Source of the DNA: an uncultured Verrucomicrobia subdivision 3 bacterium
GTDB taxonomy: Bacteria; Verrucomicrobiota; Verrucomicrobiia; Limisphaerales; UBA11358
DNA: 64,000 nt
Direction of reading: 5' to 3'
NCBI GenBank assembly: GCA_903858275.1
Contig: CAIOIC010000065.1
Location: 44,825-108,824 of the forward strand
The notes under the pieces were generated by a model. The model was not told where the DNA came from, searched no databases, and was given only the letters and a program-made list of their open reading frames with translations. Shown one piece after another: positions 42,778 through 53,062 of this stretch (position 1 is its first letter; each line of letters starts with the position of its first letter). The position numbers and the translations under genes are program-made.

Positions 42778-44067
42778 TCACCGTCCGACACTCTTGTAAA
42801 TCCACCCGAGCTTTTCCATTTCCGCCGGATCGAAGAGATTGCGCCCGTCAAATATGATCGGATGCGTCAGGGCTTTCTTGGCGCGGGCCAGATCGAGCTG
42901 CTTGAACTCGTCCCATTCGGTCGCCACCACAATCGCGTCGCAGCCTTCGGCCACGGCGTTCATGTCGTCCACATACGTCACGTTCGGCAGCAGCGATTTG
43001 GCCTTGTCCATCGCCTTGGGATCGTGAACGCGCAGCGTCGCGCCTTCCTTCAGCAGCCGATGACAGAGGTCAATAGCCGGCGAGGAGCGCACGTCGTCGG
43101 TGTTCTGCTTGAAGGCCAGGCCGAGAACGCCGATTTTTTTATCCTTCAACACCCAGAGCGTGTCGGTGATTTTCTTAACGAAGCGATCCATCTGGTCGGC
43201 ATTGATGCGCTGGACCTCCTTTAGCAGTTCAAACTTGTAGCCGATCTGCTCGGAAATCTTGATGAATGCGCTCAAATCCTTTGGAAAACAACTGCCGCCA
43301 AATCCGATGCCGGCGTTGAGAAAACGGCGGCCAATGCGGTCATCCAAGCCGATGCCGTGCGCCACCTCCTGAACGTTCGCACCGGCGGCTTCGCAGATGT
43401 TGGCCACGGCGTTGATGTAGGAAATCTTGAGCGCAAGAAAGGAATTGGCCGCATGCTTGATCAACTCGGCGGAATTGATGTCCGTGACAATGATCGGCGC
43501 GTTGAACGGCGTATAAATCTCCCTCATCGCCGCCGCCGGACGCGGCGAACTGACGCCGATGACCACCCGGTCCGGCTTCATCAGATCATCCACGGCGAAA
43601 CCTTCCCGGAGAAATTCCGGGTTGCTGACGACGTCGAACTCCACCTTTGCCGCGCAATAACGCTTGATGGTCTCGGCCACTTTCTCGCCGGTCTTCACCG
43701 GCACCGTGCTTTTATCCACGACAATCTTGTAACTCGTCATCGCGGCGGCGATGTCGCGGGCGACGCGCTCGATGTAGCTCAAGTCCACCGCCCCGTCCGG
43801 CTGCGGGGGCGTGGGCACGGCGATAAAAATCACGTCGGAATTCTGCACGCCCTCGGCGGTGCTGGCGGTGAATTTCAAGCGTCCGGCGGCGACATTCTTT
43901 TTGACAAGCTCCTCGAGGCCGGGCTCGTAGATGGGAATACCGCCGGCCTGCAGCAGTTTCACCTTCGCCGCATCGTTGTCCACGCAGATGACGTGGTGGC
44001 CGACTTCAGCAAAGCAAGTTCCCGTGACGAGACCGACGTAGCCGGTGCCGATGATGGAAAGTTTCAT
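42778..44067 (-). CDS. ugd: UDP-glucose 6-dehydrogenase
   Basis: A 429-residue enzyme of the UDP-glucose/GDP-mannose dehydrogenase family that makes UDP-glucuronate (or a related uronate) with two NAD. Landmarks: N-terminal Rossmann GTGYVGLVTGTCFAEVGH, VDKSTVPVKTG, NPEFLREGFAVDD, and the catalytic cysteine loop GIGFGGSCFPKDL. The C-terminal domain has KNQNTDDVRSSPA-type UDP-binding residues (FKQNTDDVRSSPAID). The start MKLSIIGTGYVG at 44067 is chosen over a 9-residue longer frame. It supplies uronate for the surface polysaccharide made further along the window. Confidence 0.92.
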   Translation of the reverse strand: MKLSIIGTGYVGLVTGTCFAEVGHHVICVDNDAAKVKLLQAGGIPIYEPGLEELVKKNVAAGRLKFTASTAEGVQNSDVIFIAVPTPPQPDGAVDLSYIERVARDIAAAMTSYKIVVDKSTVPVKTGEKVAETIKRYCAAKVEFDVVSNPEFLREGFAVDDLMKPDRVVIGVSSPRPAAAMREIYTPFNAPIIVTDINSAELIKHAANSFLALKISYINAVANICEAAGANVQEVAHGIGLDDRIGRRFLNAGIGFGGSCFPKDLSAFIKISEQIGYKFELLKEVQRINADQMDRFVKKITDTLWVLKDKKIGVLGLAFKQNTDDVRSSPAIDLCHRLLKEGATLRVHDPKAMDKAKSLLPNVTYVDDMNAVAEGCDAIVVATEWDEFKQLDLARAKKALTHPIIFDGRNLFDPAEMEKLGWIYKSVGR

Positions 44068-44068
44068 C

Positions 44069-44611
44069 TCAGGACTTGGTCGCGGGTTTCGCAAAACGGC
44101 TCAAAGACTGCTTGGCCGTTTCCGCCGCCGCCGAACCCGGAAATTTGGAGACCACCTGCTGATAGGCGGCAGCCGCCTCGGGTTTATTTTGCGCTTCCAG
44201 ACTGGTGGCCATACCGAGCTGCGCGGTGGCCGCCAGAGTTCCGGCGGGCGCGGCATCGAGGACTTTTTTGAACTGCGCCTGCGCATCCGCATAACGGCCG
44301 GCGCTGAACATCGCCGTCGCCGCCTGCAATTGGGCGCGCTGGCCCGCCGCCGTGCCGGAATACTTGGCGGCCAGCTGGGCAAAAGCGTCGGCCAGCTGGC
44401 TGGCATTGGCGCCCGCCACCGGCGTGACCAGCAACTGAGTCAGCGCCTGGCCCGCGGCAACTTCCTTCTGCGCGTGCTGCGTGGTCACAAAAAAATAAAT
44501 CCCCCAGAGGGCGACCAGCCCCACGATGACCGCAATGATCCGGTTTTTGTTAGCCTCCAGCCAGGGCCAGATTTGAATTAGGATTTCCGCAGGTGCGTCT
44601 TTGGTTTGCAT
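44069..44611 (-). CDS. Membrane-anchored tetratricopeptide-like protein
   Basis: A 180-residue protein from MQTKDAPAE at 44611. One membrane helix (RIIAVIVGLVALWGIYFFV) is followed by an Ala-rich periplasmic part with TPR-like helices (AAKYSGTAAGQRAQLQAATAM, GRYADAQAQFKKVLDAAP, QNKPEAAAAYQQVVSKFPGS). This layout resembles YfgM/ancillary TPR proteins that work with the Sec machinery or peptidoglycan proteins. Its stop is 1 bp before the ugd start, so they form one transcript. Confidence 0.8.
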   Translation of the reverse strand: MQTKDAPAEILIQIWPWLEANKNRIIAVIVGLVALWGIYFFVTTQHAQKEVAAGQALTQLLVTPVAGANASQLADAFAQLAAKYSGTAAGQRAQLQAATAMFSAGRYADAQAQFKKVLDAAPAGTLAATAQLGMATSLEAQNKPEAAAAYQQVVSKFPGSAAAETAKQSLSRFAKPATKS

Positions 44612-44717
44612 ATTGAAGGGATAGTTTTTCCCCGCTGCGCCTGAAACGCAAGCCGAAATCCAACAACAACGCGGTTCTGACTTGAAATGCAGGGTGTTTC
44701 CAGCGCACTTTGCGGCG

Positions 44718-46193
44718 ATGTTTCGCCGCCTGCTGCAACTCAAAGCCGCCGACGTGCAGCTTTATCGGCTGTGCGACGAAGCCACCGGCCCGCTCATTTT
44801 CCTCATGGTGATCTTCAGTCCGTGGGCATTTGGCTCCACCGAGCCATGGGCCATTTGGATCATGAATTATGCCGCCTATCTCCTGGGCGCGCTGCTGCTG
44901 GTCAAACTGTTCATCCGCAAAATTAAAAAATTTCCGGCACCACGCTGGGACGCCATCAATCCGGCGGATAAAAAAACCGCCCGGACTTCCATCGTCACCG
45001 CCCTGGCGGGCCTCACCGGTGCGCTGCTGTTGTTTTGCCTCATCAGCGCGCTCAACGCGGCCGCAACTTACGAACCCGAAAAACATTTTTTCACTTACCG
45101 CGAAAATATCAAATGGCTGCCACACAGTTTTGATGCGAACCGGACGTGGTTTTATTTCTGGACCTATCTCGGGCTCGCCGCCGCCTTCTGGAGCATTCGG
45201 GACTGGCTGTTGGGACGCACCGAAGCCGAAGAAAAATCCCGACGCCAACCCACGCCCCCGGCCCCGCCTATGATTCCCGAACGGCTGCGCCGACTGCTCT
45301 GGCTGCTGGCGGCGAGCGGGACGCTGCTCGGCATCGAAGCCATCGTCCAGCGCGCGACCGGTTCCACCAAGCTGCTCTTTCTGGTCCAGCCCGTCGTCAA
45401 TCCCGAAGGCGACACGCAATTCGGCCCCTACGCCTACCGCTCGAACGCGGCCCAGTATTTCAACCTGCTCTGGCCGGTGTGCCTCGGCGCGTGGTGGCTG
45501 CTCCGGCGCGAAGGTTCGCGGAAATTACTTTTTCTTCCGGCCGCAGCCGCCCTGATGGCAGCCTGCCCGATCATCTCCAGCAGCCGGGCGGGCGCACTGG
45601 TGGCGGGCGCCATGCTGGCGCTGACAGCGGCGTTGTTTCTGGGAACGGAGATCATTGGGTTTCTGCGGCACGGCGGCTCGCGAAGGCAATGGCGGAACGC
45701 AATTTTTACCATGCTATTTCTGGCCACGACACTGGGACTCGGCTGGTATTTCGGCTGGTCGAAATTGTCGCCGCGGCTGGAGCAGTTTAGCGAAGGGCTG
45801 GCCATTCGGGAACAAATGTATGCGGACGCGCGACCGATGGCGGCGGATTATCCGCTATTCGGCACCGGGCCGGGAACCTTCGGGACGGTGTTCCAACTCT
45901 ACCGGATTTCCAACGCGACCTACTGGCCGGAGCAATTGCACAACGACTGGCTGGAAACGATCATCACCTTTGGCTGGACGGGGTTTTTGCTGGCAATGGC
46001 GGCGCTCGGCGGCGTGGTGGCGGCCGGATGGCGGGCGCCGCGACGGTTGGCCGTGATGGCCGGACTGGCGCTGGCCGGCTGCCTGATCCAGGCGCGGTTT
46101 GATTTTCCGCTACAAATCCACTCCGTGCTGTTTCTCTTCCTGCTGATTGGCGCCATGCTGCTGGCGCTGGGCACAATGGCAAAGAAGCATTAA
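44718..46193 (+). CDS. O-antigen ligase/polymerase-like membrane protein
   Basis: A 491-residue integral membrane protein starting MFRRLLQLKAADV at 44718; a TTG start at 44682 is less likely. Multiple hydrophobic spans (LIFLMVIFSPWAFG, LRRLLWLLAASGTLLGI, AALFLGTEIIGF) surround the conserved WaaL/Wzy-type loop: YPLFGTGPGTFGTVFQLY and HNDWLETIITFGWTGFLL, with the key His. Such proteins join or polymerise undecaprenyl-linked glycans on the periplasmic side. It is divergent from the TPR gene. Ligase versus Wzy polymerase cannot be separated here. Confidence 0.85.
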   Translation: MFRRLLQLKAADVQLYRLCDEATGPLIFLMVIFSPWAFGSTEPWAIWIMNYAAYLLGALLLVKLFIRKIKKFPAPRWDAINPADKKTARTSIVTALAGLTGALLLFCLISALNAAATYEPEKHFFTYRENIKWLPHSFDANRTWFYFWTYLGLAAAFWSIRDWLLGRTEAEEKSRRQPTPPAPPMIPERLRRLLWLLAASGTLLGIEAIVQRATGSTKLLFLVQPVVNPEGDTQFGPYAYRSNAAQYFNLLWPVCLGAWWLLRREGSRKLLFLPAAAALMAACPIISSSRAGALVAGAMLALTAALFLGTEIIGFLRHGGSRRQWRNAIFTMLFLATTLGLGWYFGWSKLSPRLEQFSEGLAIREQMYADARPMAADYPLFGTGPGTFGTVFQLYRISNATYWPEQLHNDWLETIITFGWTGFLLAMAALGGVVAAGWRAPRRLAVMAGLALAGCLIQARFDFPLQIHSVLFLFLLIGAMLLALGTMAKKH

Positions 46194-46231
46194 ATCACCA
46201 ACCACCCGTTGCGACAACCGGGCCGTGATTT

Positions 46232-46265
46232 GCCATGGCTTGCCGTTACCCGGCAGAGCCATGGC
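46232..46265. terminator. Palindrome between convergent genes (candidate bidirectional terminator)
   Basis: GCCATGGCT at 46232-46240 and AGCCATGGC at 46257-46265 are perfect 9-bp arms, with a second inner stem TGCCG/CGGCA. There is no T-run, so it may act as a processing or factor-dependent end for the ligase gene and the PEP-CTERM gene. Confidence 0.5.
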
Positions 46266-46289
46266 GGAATCGGGTTTACGCGGCAAACA

Positions 46290-46934
46290 CTAGGCGTTCA
46301 GGCGGGCGACCAGTTTTCGCAGGGAGTCCCGCCGCCGGATCACAAACGTCAGCCCCACTATACCCGCGAATATTCCCATGGCCACGTTCGCCGGCTCGGG
46401 CACGGCGGTGATGCTCAGGCTCCAGCCGACGAGAGAGGAAAGATTGTCCGGGGTGCCGCCGGCCATATCGGCAAAAGTCAGCGTCCAGTCCCCATTCGGA
46501 TTGCCGCCGAAGGACGTGTTGAAAGCCGATCCGTCAGGCCGGTAGTATCCGGTGGTGCCCGTGGCATCATGCACTGCGGTTCCATAGCTGTCGGCCAGCG
46601 TGTATTGGAACCCGGAGGCGTCGGAGCCAAACGGATTTTCGGAAGTCTGCCCGATGCGGTTCACGAGGGTGACGGTGACCCCGCCATGGGTCAGGTAGCA
46701 TACCAAATCGCCATTATATCCATTGCCGCCGACGTTGAGATAAACACTCAGCCCCTCAAAGACAGGCCGCATGCCGCTAACATTGATGGTGGAATAGATG
46801 CCGACCGGATTGCCATCCGGGATGGCAACCGGACCGCCGCTGCTGGAGAACGTGCCGGAAGAAAGGGTGGCCTGGGCCGCCGCGCCGCACAACAGAAGCG
46901 CGCCGAGAATTGTGGCGTAGGTTTTCATGGTCAT
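46290..46934 (-). CDS. PEP-CTERM protein with proprotein-convertase P-like domain
   Basis: A 214-residue secreted protein (MKTYATILGALLLCGAAAQA leader; a second ATG lies at 46928). The body has a P-domain-like pattern (GLSVYLNVGGNGYNGDLVCYL, GDWTLTFADMAGG, LVGWSLSI). The C-terminus is a PEP-CTERM anchor: VPEPANVAMGIFAGIVGL followed by the basic RRR. Exosortase cuts such signals and anchors the protein at the surface; no exosortase gene is in the window. It lies 14 bp after the autotransporter-repeat gene and is probably co-transcribed with it. Confidence 0.88.
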   Translation of the reverse strand: MTMKTYATILGALLLCGAAAQATLSSGTFSSSGGPVAIPDGNPVGIYSTINVSGMRPVFEGLSVYLNVGGNGYNGDLVCYLTHGGVTVTLVNRIGQTSENPFGSDASGFQYTLADSYGTAVHDATGTTGYYRPDGSAFNTSFGGNPNGDWTLTFADMAGGTPDNLSSLVGWSLSITAVPEPANVAMGIFAGIVGLTFVIRRRDSLRKLVARLNA

Positions 46935-46948
46935 AATGTTAAAAAAGA

Positions 46949-49900
46949 TTACAAGCTGTTATTCTGCCGGAGCCGGTAGAAAGCCTGGCCCGTGGGCGGG
47001 TTTTGATCAGTAAAGGTCCAGACAATGGCACTGCCATTTGAAGGAACCGTATATCGTGAGTCGGTGGTGCCGGACGTTCCATCCATCGGAATCCAGTTGG
47101 CCAAATCGGTGGAACGCTCCACAATATAATTAAACCCCGGCACCCCGGAGAAGGTGAGCGATGGCTGGTTTTGGGCTGAACTGATGTCTTTCAACAGGCC
47201 GACCGCGTTGGTCACCGAGAGCGTAATGGTGTTGGTGGCGAGGGATGTGTCATAGCCAGTAAGTTTGACGACGTATTGAAAGTTCTCGGTCACATTATTA
47301 GTGGTGGCGAGGAGAATCAGGCTGCCGCGGATGACCGGCGGCGTGCCGGTCTGGCTGACATTGGCTATTGACACCAGCAAGCGGTCGGCGTTGCCGGTGG
47401 TATTTGCCAATAGATTGCTGACGGCGAGGCGAGTGAAAGTGCCCCAGGCCCGGCCAACAGACACGGGATTGGCAAACACCGGCGTGAAGTTCAGATAGAT
47501 GTCGGTGTTGGATTGCGAGATGGAAAACACCCCCGCAGGACCACCACCATTCACAAAACTATTTGTGTTGATGATGAATGCGTTCGTCGCAAATCCAGTT
47601 ATACCGGTGGTCTGCGCAATTTTCCAGGAGTAACTCAGCTTGTTGTCAAAATTCGCGCAGGAACCGGCGATATTGCCATTGGTCAATGAAACCACCTTGA
47701 TTGTGAATTTGCTCCCGCTGGTGGCGGTTATGTTCAGCCCGCCGGCGATATTCAACAAATCCCAGCCCGGATCAGCGCCCGCCGTGCCGGTGGCGTTGTT
47801 GATCTCAACCACGTTGGTGGCCCCGCCAGCCCACGTTTCGGCGCCAGTGTTCAAGGTGCCGGGGCTGTTGCCGGCGGAGATGGTGCCGTTCACGGTAACC
47901 GTGCCGCTCACCGTGCCAGTGCCACCGAGCGTTCCAGCCACAGCGACTGTTGCCGCGCTGCCGGAGTTCAGGGAACCGTTAACCAGCAACTTGCCTGCAC
48001 TGACCGTGGTGGTATCGGTGTAGCTGCTGGCGCCTGAAAGCACCCATGTGCCGGTGCCAGCTTTGGAGACTTTAGTTTTGTTGCTGCCAGAATTGTTAAT
48101 AATTGATCCAGAAATAGTATTGGTATTTGTGTTGGAACCTTGAAGAGTCAGGGTTTTAGTACCAGCACCCGCTGTCATGGCAGTGGCGGTTAATGAAAGC
48201 GCACCGGAGCCGTCGTTCTGAATAGTGGCACCGCCGGTCGTGCCGGCAAGGTTGATGACGCGGTCACTCGTGCCACCACTGCCAGTATAAATCAGGGTGC
48301 CAGCAACGGTGGTAGCCCCTATTGCAATAGTGCCATTAGCCGCCGAGGTGGGTTGTCCGATGCTGCTTCCGGAACCCGCATTGACTCCATTGATTGAGTT
48401 GACCTTCAAGATGCCAGCAGAAATCTTTGTCTGGCCGGTGTAGGTGCTCGCCGTGCCGGAAAGGAACAGGGTGCCACCGCCGAGTTTGGTCAAGCCGAAA
48501 GCGCCGGAAACCACACCGCCAACAGTAAGGGTCTTGGCGCTCGCTGTAACCGTCCGAGCAGCACTCAGGGTCACATTGCCAGTTCCGAGATTGAGATCTT
48601 GGGTTCCAGTGAAAACAAAGTTGCCATTCCAGTTCTGAACGTTGTTATATGTGCTCAACGTAATCGCGCCACTTCCAGTGTTATCAATCGTCCCACCACT
48701 GATTGTAAATGTGCCTGATCCTAAGGCACTGGAGTGATTAATATTCAGCGTCCCCAGAGAGTTGGTCGTGCCACCGGAGTAGTCATTCGCAACAGAGATG
48801 GTTAAGGAACCGGCGCCAGCCTTCGTCAATGCCCCAACACCAGTAATCGGCCTAGCTATCTCCAATGCGATACCGCTGTCGGGAGAAACAATGCCACCAC
48901 CATTTCCAATTGTCACACCACGAGTAGAGTCAGATATAACAAATGACACGTCAGGAATATTGAGGGTAGCACCGTTGGCTATCGTCAATTGGTCAGCAGT
49001 GAATGCTGCCGGTGCCGGCCCCAAGCGGTTCTCTCCATTGATACGAAGGATTCCACCGTTTACGATTGTCTTTCCTTCATAGGTATTCGCAACCGAAAGC
49101 TTCAATATGCCAGTGCTACCAGCCTTAATCAGGGCGCCGGGACCGGTGACAGCTTGCTTAATATCGCAAGTCACTAGGTTGTCGGTTAGGAATGTGCCAC
49201 CACCAGATCCCAAAGTAATACCAAGGCTAGGATTAAATTCTCCGAGGTTTGCAGTATTATTCACTTGGAGGGTGGCCCCATCCAATGTCAATTGGTCTGC
49301 CGCAAAGGTTCCAGGATCGCTTCCTAAGGAGGCTTCACGATCAATGAAAAGCGTTCCACCGGTCACAAGTGTTTTGCCGGTGTAGGTATTAACGACGCCA
49401 AACATCTTAAGAACACCGGGGCCTAGCTTTGTAATTCCACCTGCGCCAGAAACCACATTTTGAAACTCAGCTGTTTTTGTTCCCGGAGAAACATAAACAA
49501 TTAGAGAATAATCGTTCACTATGGTTCCTCCAAAAGTTGTATTGCCGTTAATATTAAACGTCTGATCGCCGCCCAAAATAATTGGGCAGTTGAACCCATT
49601 CAACGCTCCGGAAGAGTTAGTAAACCCACTCGAGATGATCACCTCGTTGCCACTAACTGTATACCCTCCACCCGTAAATGTCACCGAGTTGACTGTCAGT
49701 CCAATCAATTCATTAACTGGATTGACCAGTCCGCCGGCAACCGATGGAAAAATAATGTCATCGCCATCAACAGGCGTCCCTATATCCCAATTTTCAGCCG
49801 TCCCCCAATTCAAATCCCCCCCCCCCCGCGCCACCGGTCCAAGTTACCGTCGCCCCCCAAGCGGCGAAATTACCCGCGAGCAGTCCCAGCGCAACAAAAG

Positions 49901-49973
49901 CCGCCAGCCACCGGCGCGCCGGGCCGATATTAATTTTCCGGGAGAGGAAAGTCGGTTTCAAGATGGTTTTCAT
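46949..49973 (-). CDS. Autotransporter-repeat surface protein, frameshifted at a poly-G tract
   Basis: The main frame runs 46949-49834 (961 residues from a GTG) and starts at GGGDLNWGTAENWDIGTP, which is the inside of a domain. The natural N-terminus is in another frame from the ATG at 49973: MKTILKPTFLSRKINI, a hydrophobic leader (WLAAFVALGLLAGNFAA), then WGATVTWTGGAG. The two meet at a run of 12 G (49816-49827 on the plus strand as C). With 12 G the leader frame stops at a TGA shortly after; with 11 or 14 it would read into DLNWGTAENW. The body has many autotransporter-associated beta-strand units (NTYTGKTLVTGGTLFI, NTYEGKTIVNGGILRI) and ends AFYRLRQNNSL. No barrel domain. Either phase-variable or a homopolymer sequencing error. 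Confidence 0.78.
49816..49827. repeat. 12-bp homopolymer (C12 on plus, G12 on minus)
   Basis: Twelve consecutive C occupy 49816-49827, at the boundary between the leader frame and the body frame of the surface-protein gene. Tracts of this length slip readily during replication. Sequencing platforms also miscount them. Confidence 0.9.
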
Positions 49974-50341
49974 AATTTTAAAATTGACGCAAAACGGTGA
50001 TTGATCGCACCCAAAAAAACGAGGTTAAGCGCAAGGCTTAAAAAGCCGTCAGCAACATTAATACAACTGACGCGCCGCCAATGTTGGCACCCAAGCAGTT
50101 GCATGTTCCCTAATCAACCTCCCGCACAATAGGCGGCTGCCAAATAAACTGAAATAATAATGCATCAGCCGCTGCATTAATTGCAGCAAGCGATGAGTTC
50201 CGAAGCCGCACGACGACTTTTTACTTTAAATCAGCTGATAATATTTCCCATGGAAAGTAGCGGCGAGGAAGAATCAGAGGACGGAGGTCCGCGAGAAACC
50301 TTATGCTGGGTGCTGGCGCCGGGCGCGATGGCGAAAAAGAC
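49974..50341. other. Intergenic region upstream of the surface-protein gene
   Basis: This 368-bp gap has no supported gene. It carries two small inverted repeats: CGTCAG/CTGACG (50047-50052 and 50067-50072) and GCTGCA/TGCAGC (50171-50176 and 50182-50187, separated by TTAAT). These could be operators for the minus-strand gene at 49973. The region is richer in A+T than the genes around it. Confidence 0.4.
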
Positions 50342-50893
50342 CTAAATCACCGACGCGCGACCGCCGCCTTCGCGCACGAGCACGGCGGCGGGCAACTTCA
50401 CCATCGTCTGCCGGCCAAGAAATTCCATCAGCACCGCCACGCGCTCACGGCCCGCCTGCATCGGCGCCACCACCGCCAGCAGCCCCCGCAAACTGCCTTC
50501 GGCCACGCGCACGACATCGCCGGGAGACAGGGCGTCGTCCACCACATGCAATTCCCCGGCGCCCAGCGTCGCGCGCAACCCGGCAATAATATCAGCATCA
50601 ATCCTTGGCCAGCGGTCGCCAAAGTGAACCACGCCGCGCACGCCGCGCGCATGTTGCACCGCCTGCAAATCCGCCGGCCAAACAAACCGCGCAAATAAGT
50701 AGCCGGGGAAAAGCGCTTCGGTGAACCACACCGCGCCGCGAGCGGTGGCGCGTTTGAAGCGGATGCGCGGCAGGAAGACTTCGAGTCCGGCCAGCTGCCG
50801 GAGATGCGCGGCGGCGATGTGCTCGTGCTTGGGCTGGGCGCACAAGCAGAACCACTCGGTCACCGGCGGGTTTTCATGAGCGACCGGCAGCAT
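50342..50893 (-). CDS. NusG-like transcription elongation factor (RfaH/UpxY type)
   Basis: A 183-residue protein with an N-terminal NGN domain (EWFCLCAQPKHEHIAAAHL, EVFLPRIRFKRATARG, LFPGYLFARF) and a C-terminal KOW-like segment (LSPGDVVRVAEGSLRGLLAVV). Specialised NusG paralogues of this kind bind elongating polymerase and let it read long polysaccharide operons. Here it is the last gene of the export operon, 17 bp after wzc. Because it is last, it may act on a different operon as well. Confidence 0.85.
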   Translation of the reverse strand: MLPVAHENPPVTEWFCLCAQPKHEHIAAAHLRQLAGLEVFLPRIRFKRATARGAVWFTEALFPGYLFARFVWPADLQAVQHARGVRGVVHFGDRWPRIDADIIAGLRATLGAGELHVVDDALSPGDVVRVAEGSLRGLLAVVAPMQAGRERVAVLMEFLGRQTMVKLPAAVLVREGGGRASVI

Positions 50894-50910
50894 GGCGGAC
50901 GCGGCGGAAG

Positions 50911-53049
50911 TTACGCCTTGTGATAGTCCTTGTAGTGGTCGTAGTAATGGTAGTCGCCCGTGCCGGCACGGACGGAGTTCAATACGAGGCCGAGCACTTT
51001 GGCATTGCGCTGGACCAGCAAGTCCAGCGAGGCGCGAGCAACCCGGGCGGAAGTGGCCTCGGCGCGGACGACAAAAAGGACGCCGTCCACGCGGGGGGCA
51101 AGGGTCGCCGCATCGTCGGCGGCCATCACCGGCGGGGTGTCAACAATAACGAAATCGTATTCCTTGCCCGCGTCGTTCATGAAGTTCTCCATGTCGGCGG
51201 CAAAGAAAAATTCGGTGGACGCCTTATCCGACGGACCGCGAGGCAGCAGCGAGAGATTGGGGAGGTTCGTTGCGAGCACAAGCGAATGCCAATCCAGTTT
51301 TTCCACCAGCATCTGGCCGAGGCCCTTGCTCACAGCAAGATTAAAGCGTTTATGAAGGGTGCCTTTGCGAAGGTCGGCATCCACCAGGAGCACACGGGAT
51401 CCGCCAATGGCGAGCGACACGGCGAGGTTGGCGGCGGTGAGGGATTTGCCGTCATTGGGCACGGAACTGGTGACCAGCAATTTGCGCGGATGCTGGCCGT
51501 TCTGATTGAGATACAGCAAGGAAGAGCGCAGGTTGCGGAATGATTCCACAAACGCCGTGCGCAGGTCACCCGGAGCGAGCAAAGGCAAATCACCGCTAAT
51601 CGAACCGCTGATTTCGCGCGGAATCTGCCCGAGCACTTCCTCGTCGAAAAACTCCTGAAGCTCGGTGAAGGAATGCATCCGGTCATCCAGGCGGTCAATC
51701 AGCAGCAGCAGGCCGAGACCGAGGCCGAGGCCGAGCAGACCCGCCAATAACAGGTTGCGGATCAGGAACGGTTGCTGCGGCAGGGCATTGGTGGCAACCT
51801 GATAGATGGTCACGGTTTCGGGACTGACCTCCTTGTTGACATCGAGCATTTGCAAAGAGGTGAGCAATTGTTCGCGCAAAGTTTGAACGCGCTGGGATTT
51901 TTTCTGCAGGCGGTCGTATTCCGCACCCTTGCGGGCAAGGACGACGTTATCACGCCCGATCTGCTGGCACTGGTTCTGGAGGTTGGTGATTTGCAAAGCG
52001 AGGGCGTTTTTGCGGGCTTCGAGCTGCTCGATGCTCTGGTCGCGATAGATGACCAGCAGCCGACCGAGGCGGTCGACATTTTCCCCCATGCTGACCATGC
52101 GGGGATGCAGGGGCTGGAGAAATTCGGCAAAGCGTTCCTTGTCGGCCTTGAGAAGGAGGATCTGCTGCTTGATGGTCAGGTATTGCATCCCAATGCTGTT
52201 GGCGGCGTTGAGGCCGGATTGTTCGCCGACCCCGGTGTTGACGAGGATGCTGCCGCCGGCCGCCGAATCGCCCACGCCGCCGGTTCGCAGGAGGGAGGGT
52301 TGCTGGCCCTGCTCCAGCAGCAGGCTTTGGTCGAGCGTCATGGAGCTGAGCAGGGCATGCTGCGATTCCGCCTCGGCGAGCCGCTGGTAGAGCAAAACGA
52401 GAAAATTGTTCATGCCGGTGGATTGCTGAAGCAGGGCGGCATCATTGGTGTTCAAAAACGCGACGAGCTGGTCGTCAATCCGGTTCAATTCCGGGTCAAG
52501 TTTTTGAATCTGGTCGCTGAGGCCGGAAACGGTGGTATCCGAGGCGTGCGAGGCCATCTCCTTTTTCATGTTGTTGTATTCCACCATGCAGGCTTGCAGA
52601 AATTTCTGCGTGTATTGCGGTTCCTGGCCGGTGGCGCGCAGGATGAAGATGGTGGTCTTCGGCAACACGGAAACATCCACCTTGACGGAACAGGGCGTCA
52701 GCCCGGGATTTTCAGTCGCCACCCGGTCGCGGGCGCGGCTTAAGACGGTTTGCCCCTGCATGAGCGCGGCCTGGGTGCCCAGAAAATTGCCCAACTCCTC
52801 GGAATAAAGCGACCCGATGGAACCCGACTGGGTGTTGAGCTTGATATTGACAATCATCTGACCAACGGAGGTAAATTCCGGCGCGGCACTGGAGAGCCGC
52901 CACTGCTCGACTCCCACCGCGACCGGAACAGTCAGGAGAAATATCCACCAACGCCGGAACAGCAGATTCCGGTAACGCTGCAGCCGCGAGTGAAATTTAT
53001 TCATCACTGCCGCCCGATCCGGTTTGCCCGTAGAGAAATTGTCGTTCAT
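50911..53049 (-). CDS. wzc: Wzc-like tyrosine autokinase/chain-length regulator
   Basis: A 712-residue inner-membrane protein. An N-terminal Wzz-type domain with one membrane span (FRRWWIFLLTVPVAVGVEQW) leads into a long coiled-coil region with many Gln/Leu heptads. A second span is LLLAGLLGLGLGLGLLLLI. The cytoplasmic BY-kinase domain begins around residue 500: Walker A in VPNDGKSLTAANLA (near 534), A' in LLVDADLRKG, and Walker B in YDFVIVDTPPV. The C-terminus is a Tyr cluster (DYHYYDHYKDYHKA), the typical autophosphorylation tail. It controls chain length and export of the polysaccharide with Wza. Confidence 0.92.
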   Translation of the reverse strand: MNDNFSTGKPDRAAVMNKFHSRLQRYRNLLFRRWWIFLLTVPVAVGVEQWRLSSAAPEFTSVGQMIVNIKLNTQSGSIGSLYSEELGNFLGTQAALMQGQTVLSRARDRVATENPGLTPCSVKVDVSVLPKTTIFILRATGQEPQYTQKFLQACMVEYNNMKKEMASHASDTTVSGLSDQIQKLDPELNRIDDQLVAFLNTNDAALLQQSTGMNNFLVLLYQRLAEAESQHALLSSMTLDQSLLLEQGQQPSLLRTGGVGDSAAGGSILVNTGVGEQSGLNAANSIGMQYLTIKQQILLLKADKERFAEFLQPLHPRMVSMGENVDRLGRLLVIYRDQSIEQLEARKNALALQITNLQNQCQQIGRDNVVLARKGAEYDRLQKKSQRVQTLREQLLTSLQMLDVNKEVSPETVTIYQVATNALPQQPFLIRNLLLAGLLGLGLGLGLLLLIDRLDDRMHSFTELQEFFDEEVLGQIPREISGSISGDLPLLAPGDLRTAFVESFRNLRSSLLYLNQNGQHPRKLLVTSSVPNDGKSLTAANLAVSLAIGGSRVLLVDADLRKGTLHKRFNLAVSKGLGQMLVEKLDWHSLVLATNLPNLSLLPRGPSDKASTEFFFAADMENFMNDAGKEYDFVIVDTPPVMAADDAATLAPRVDGVLFVVRAEATSARVARASLDLLVQRNAKVLGLVLNSVRAGTGDYHYYDHYKDYHKA

Positions 53050-53062
53050 GGGTATGAGGGCG

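Noticed and set aside
51772..52743. 323-codon plus-strand frame
   Set aside because: Antisense of wzc coiled-coil coding sequence; no domain or start signals.
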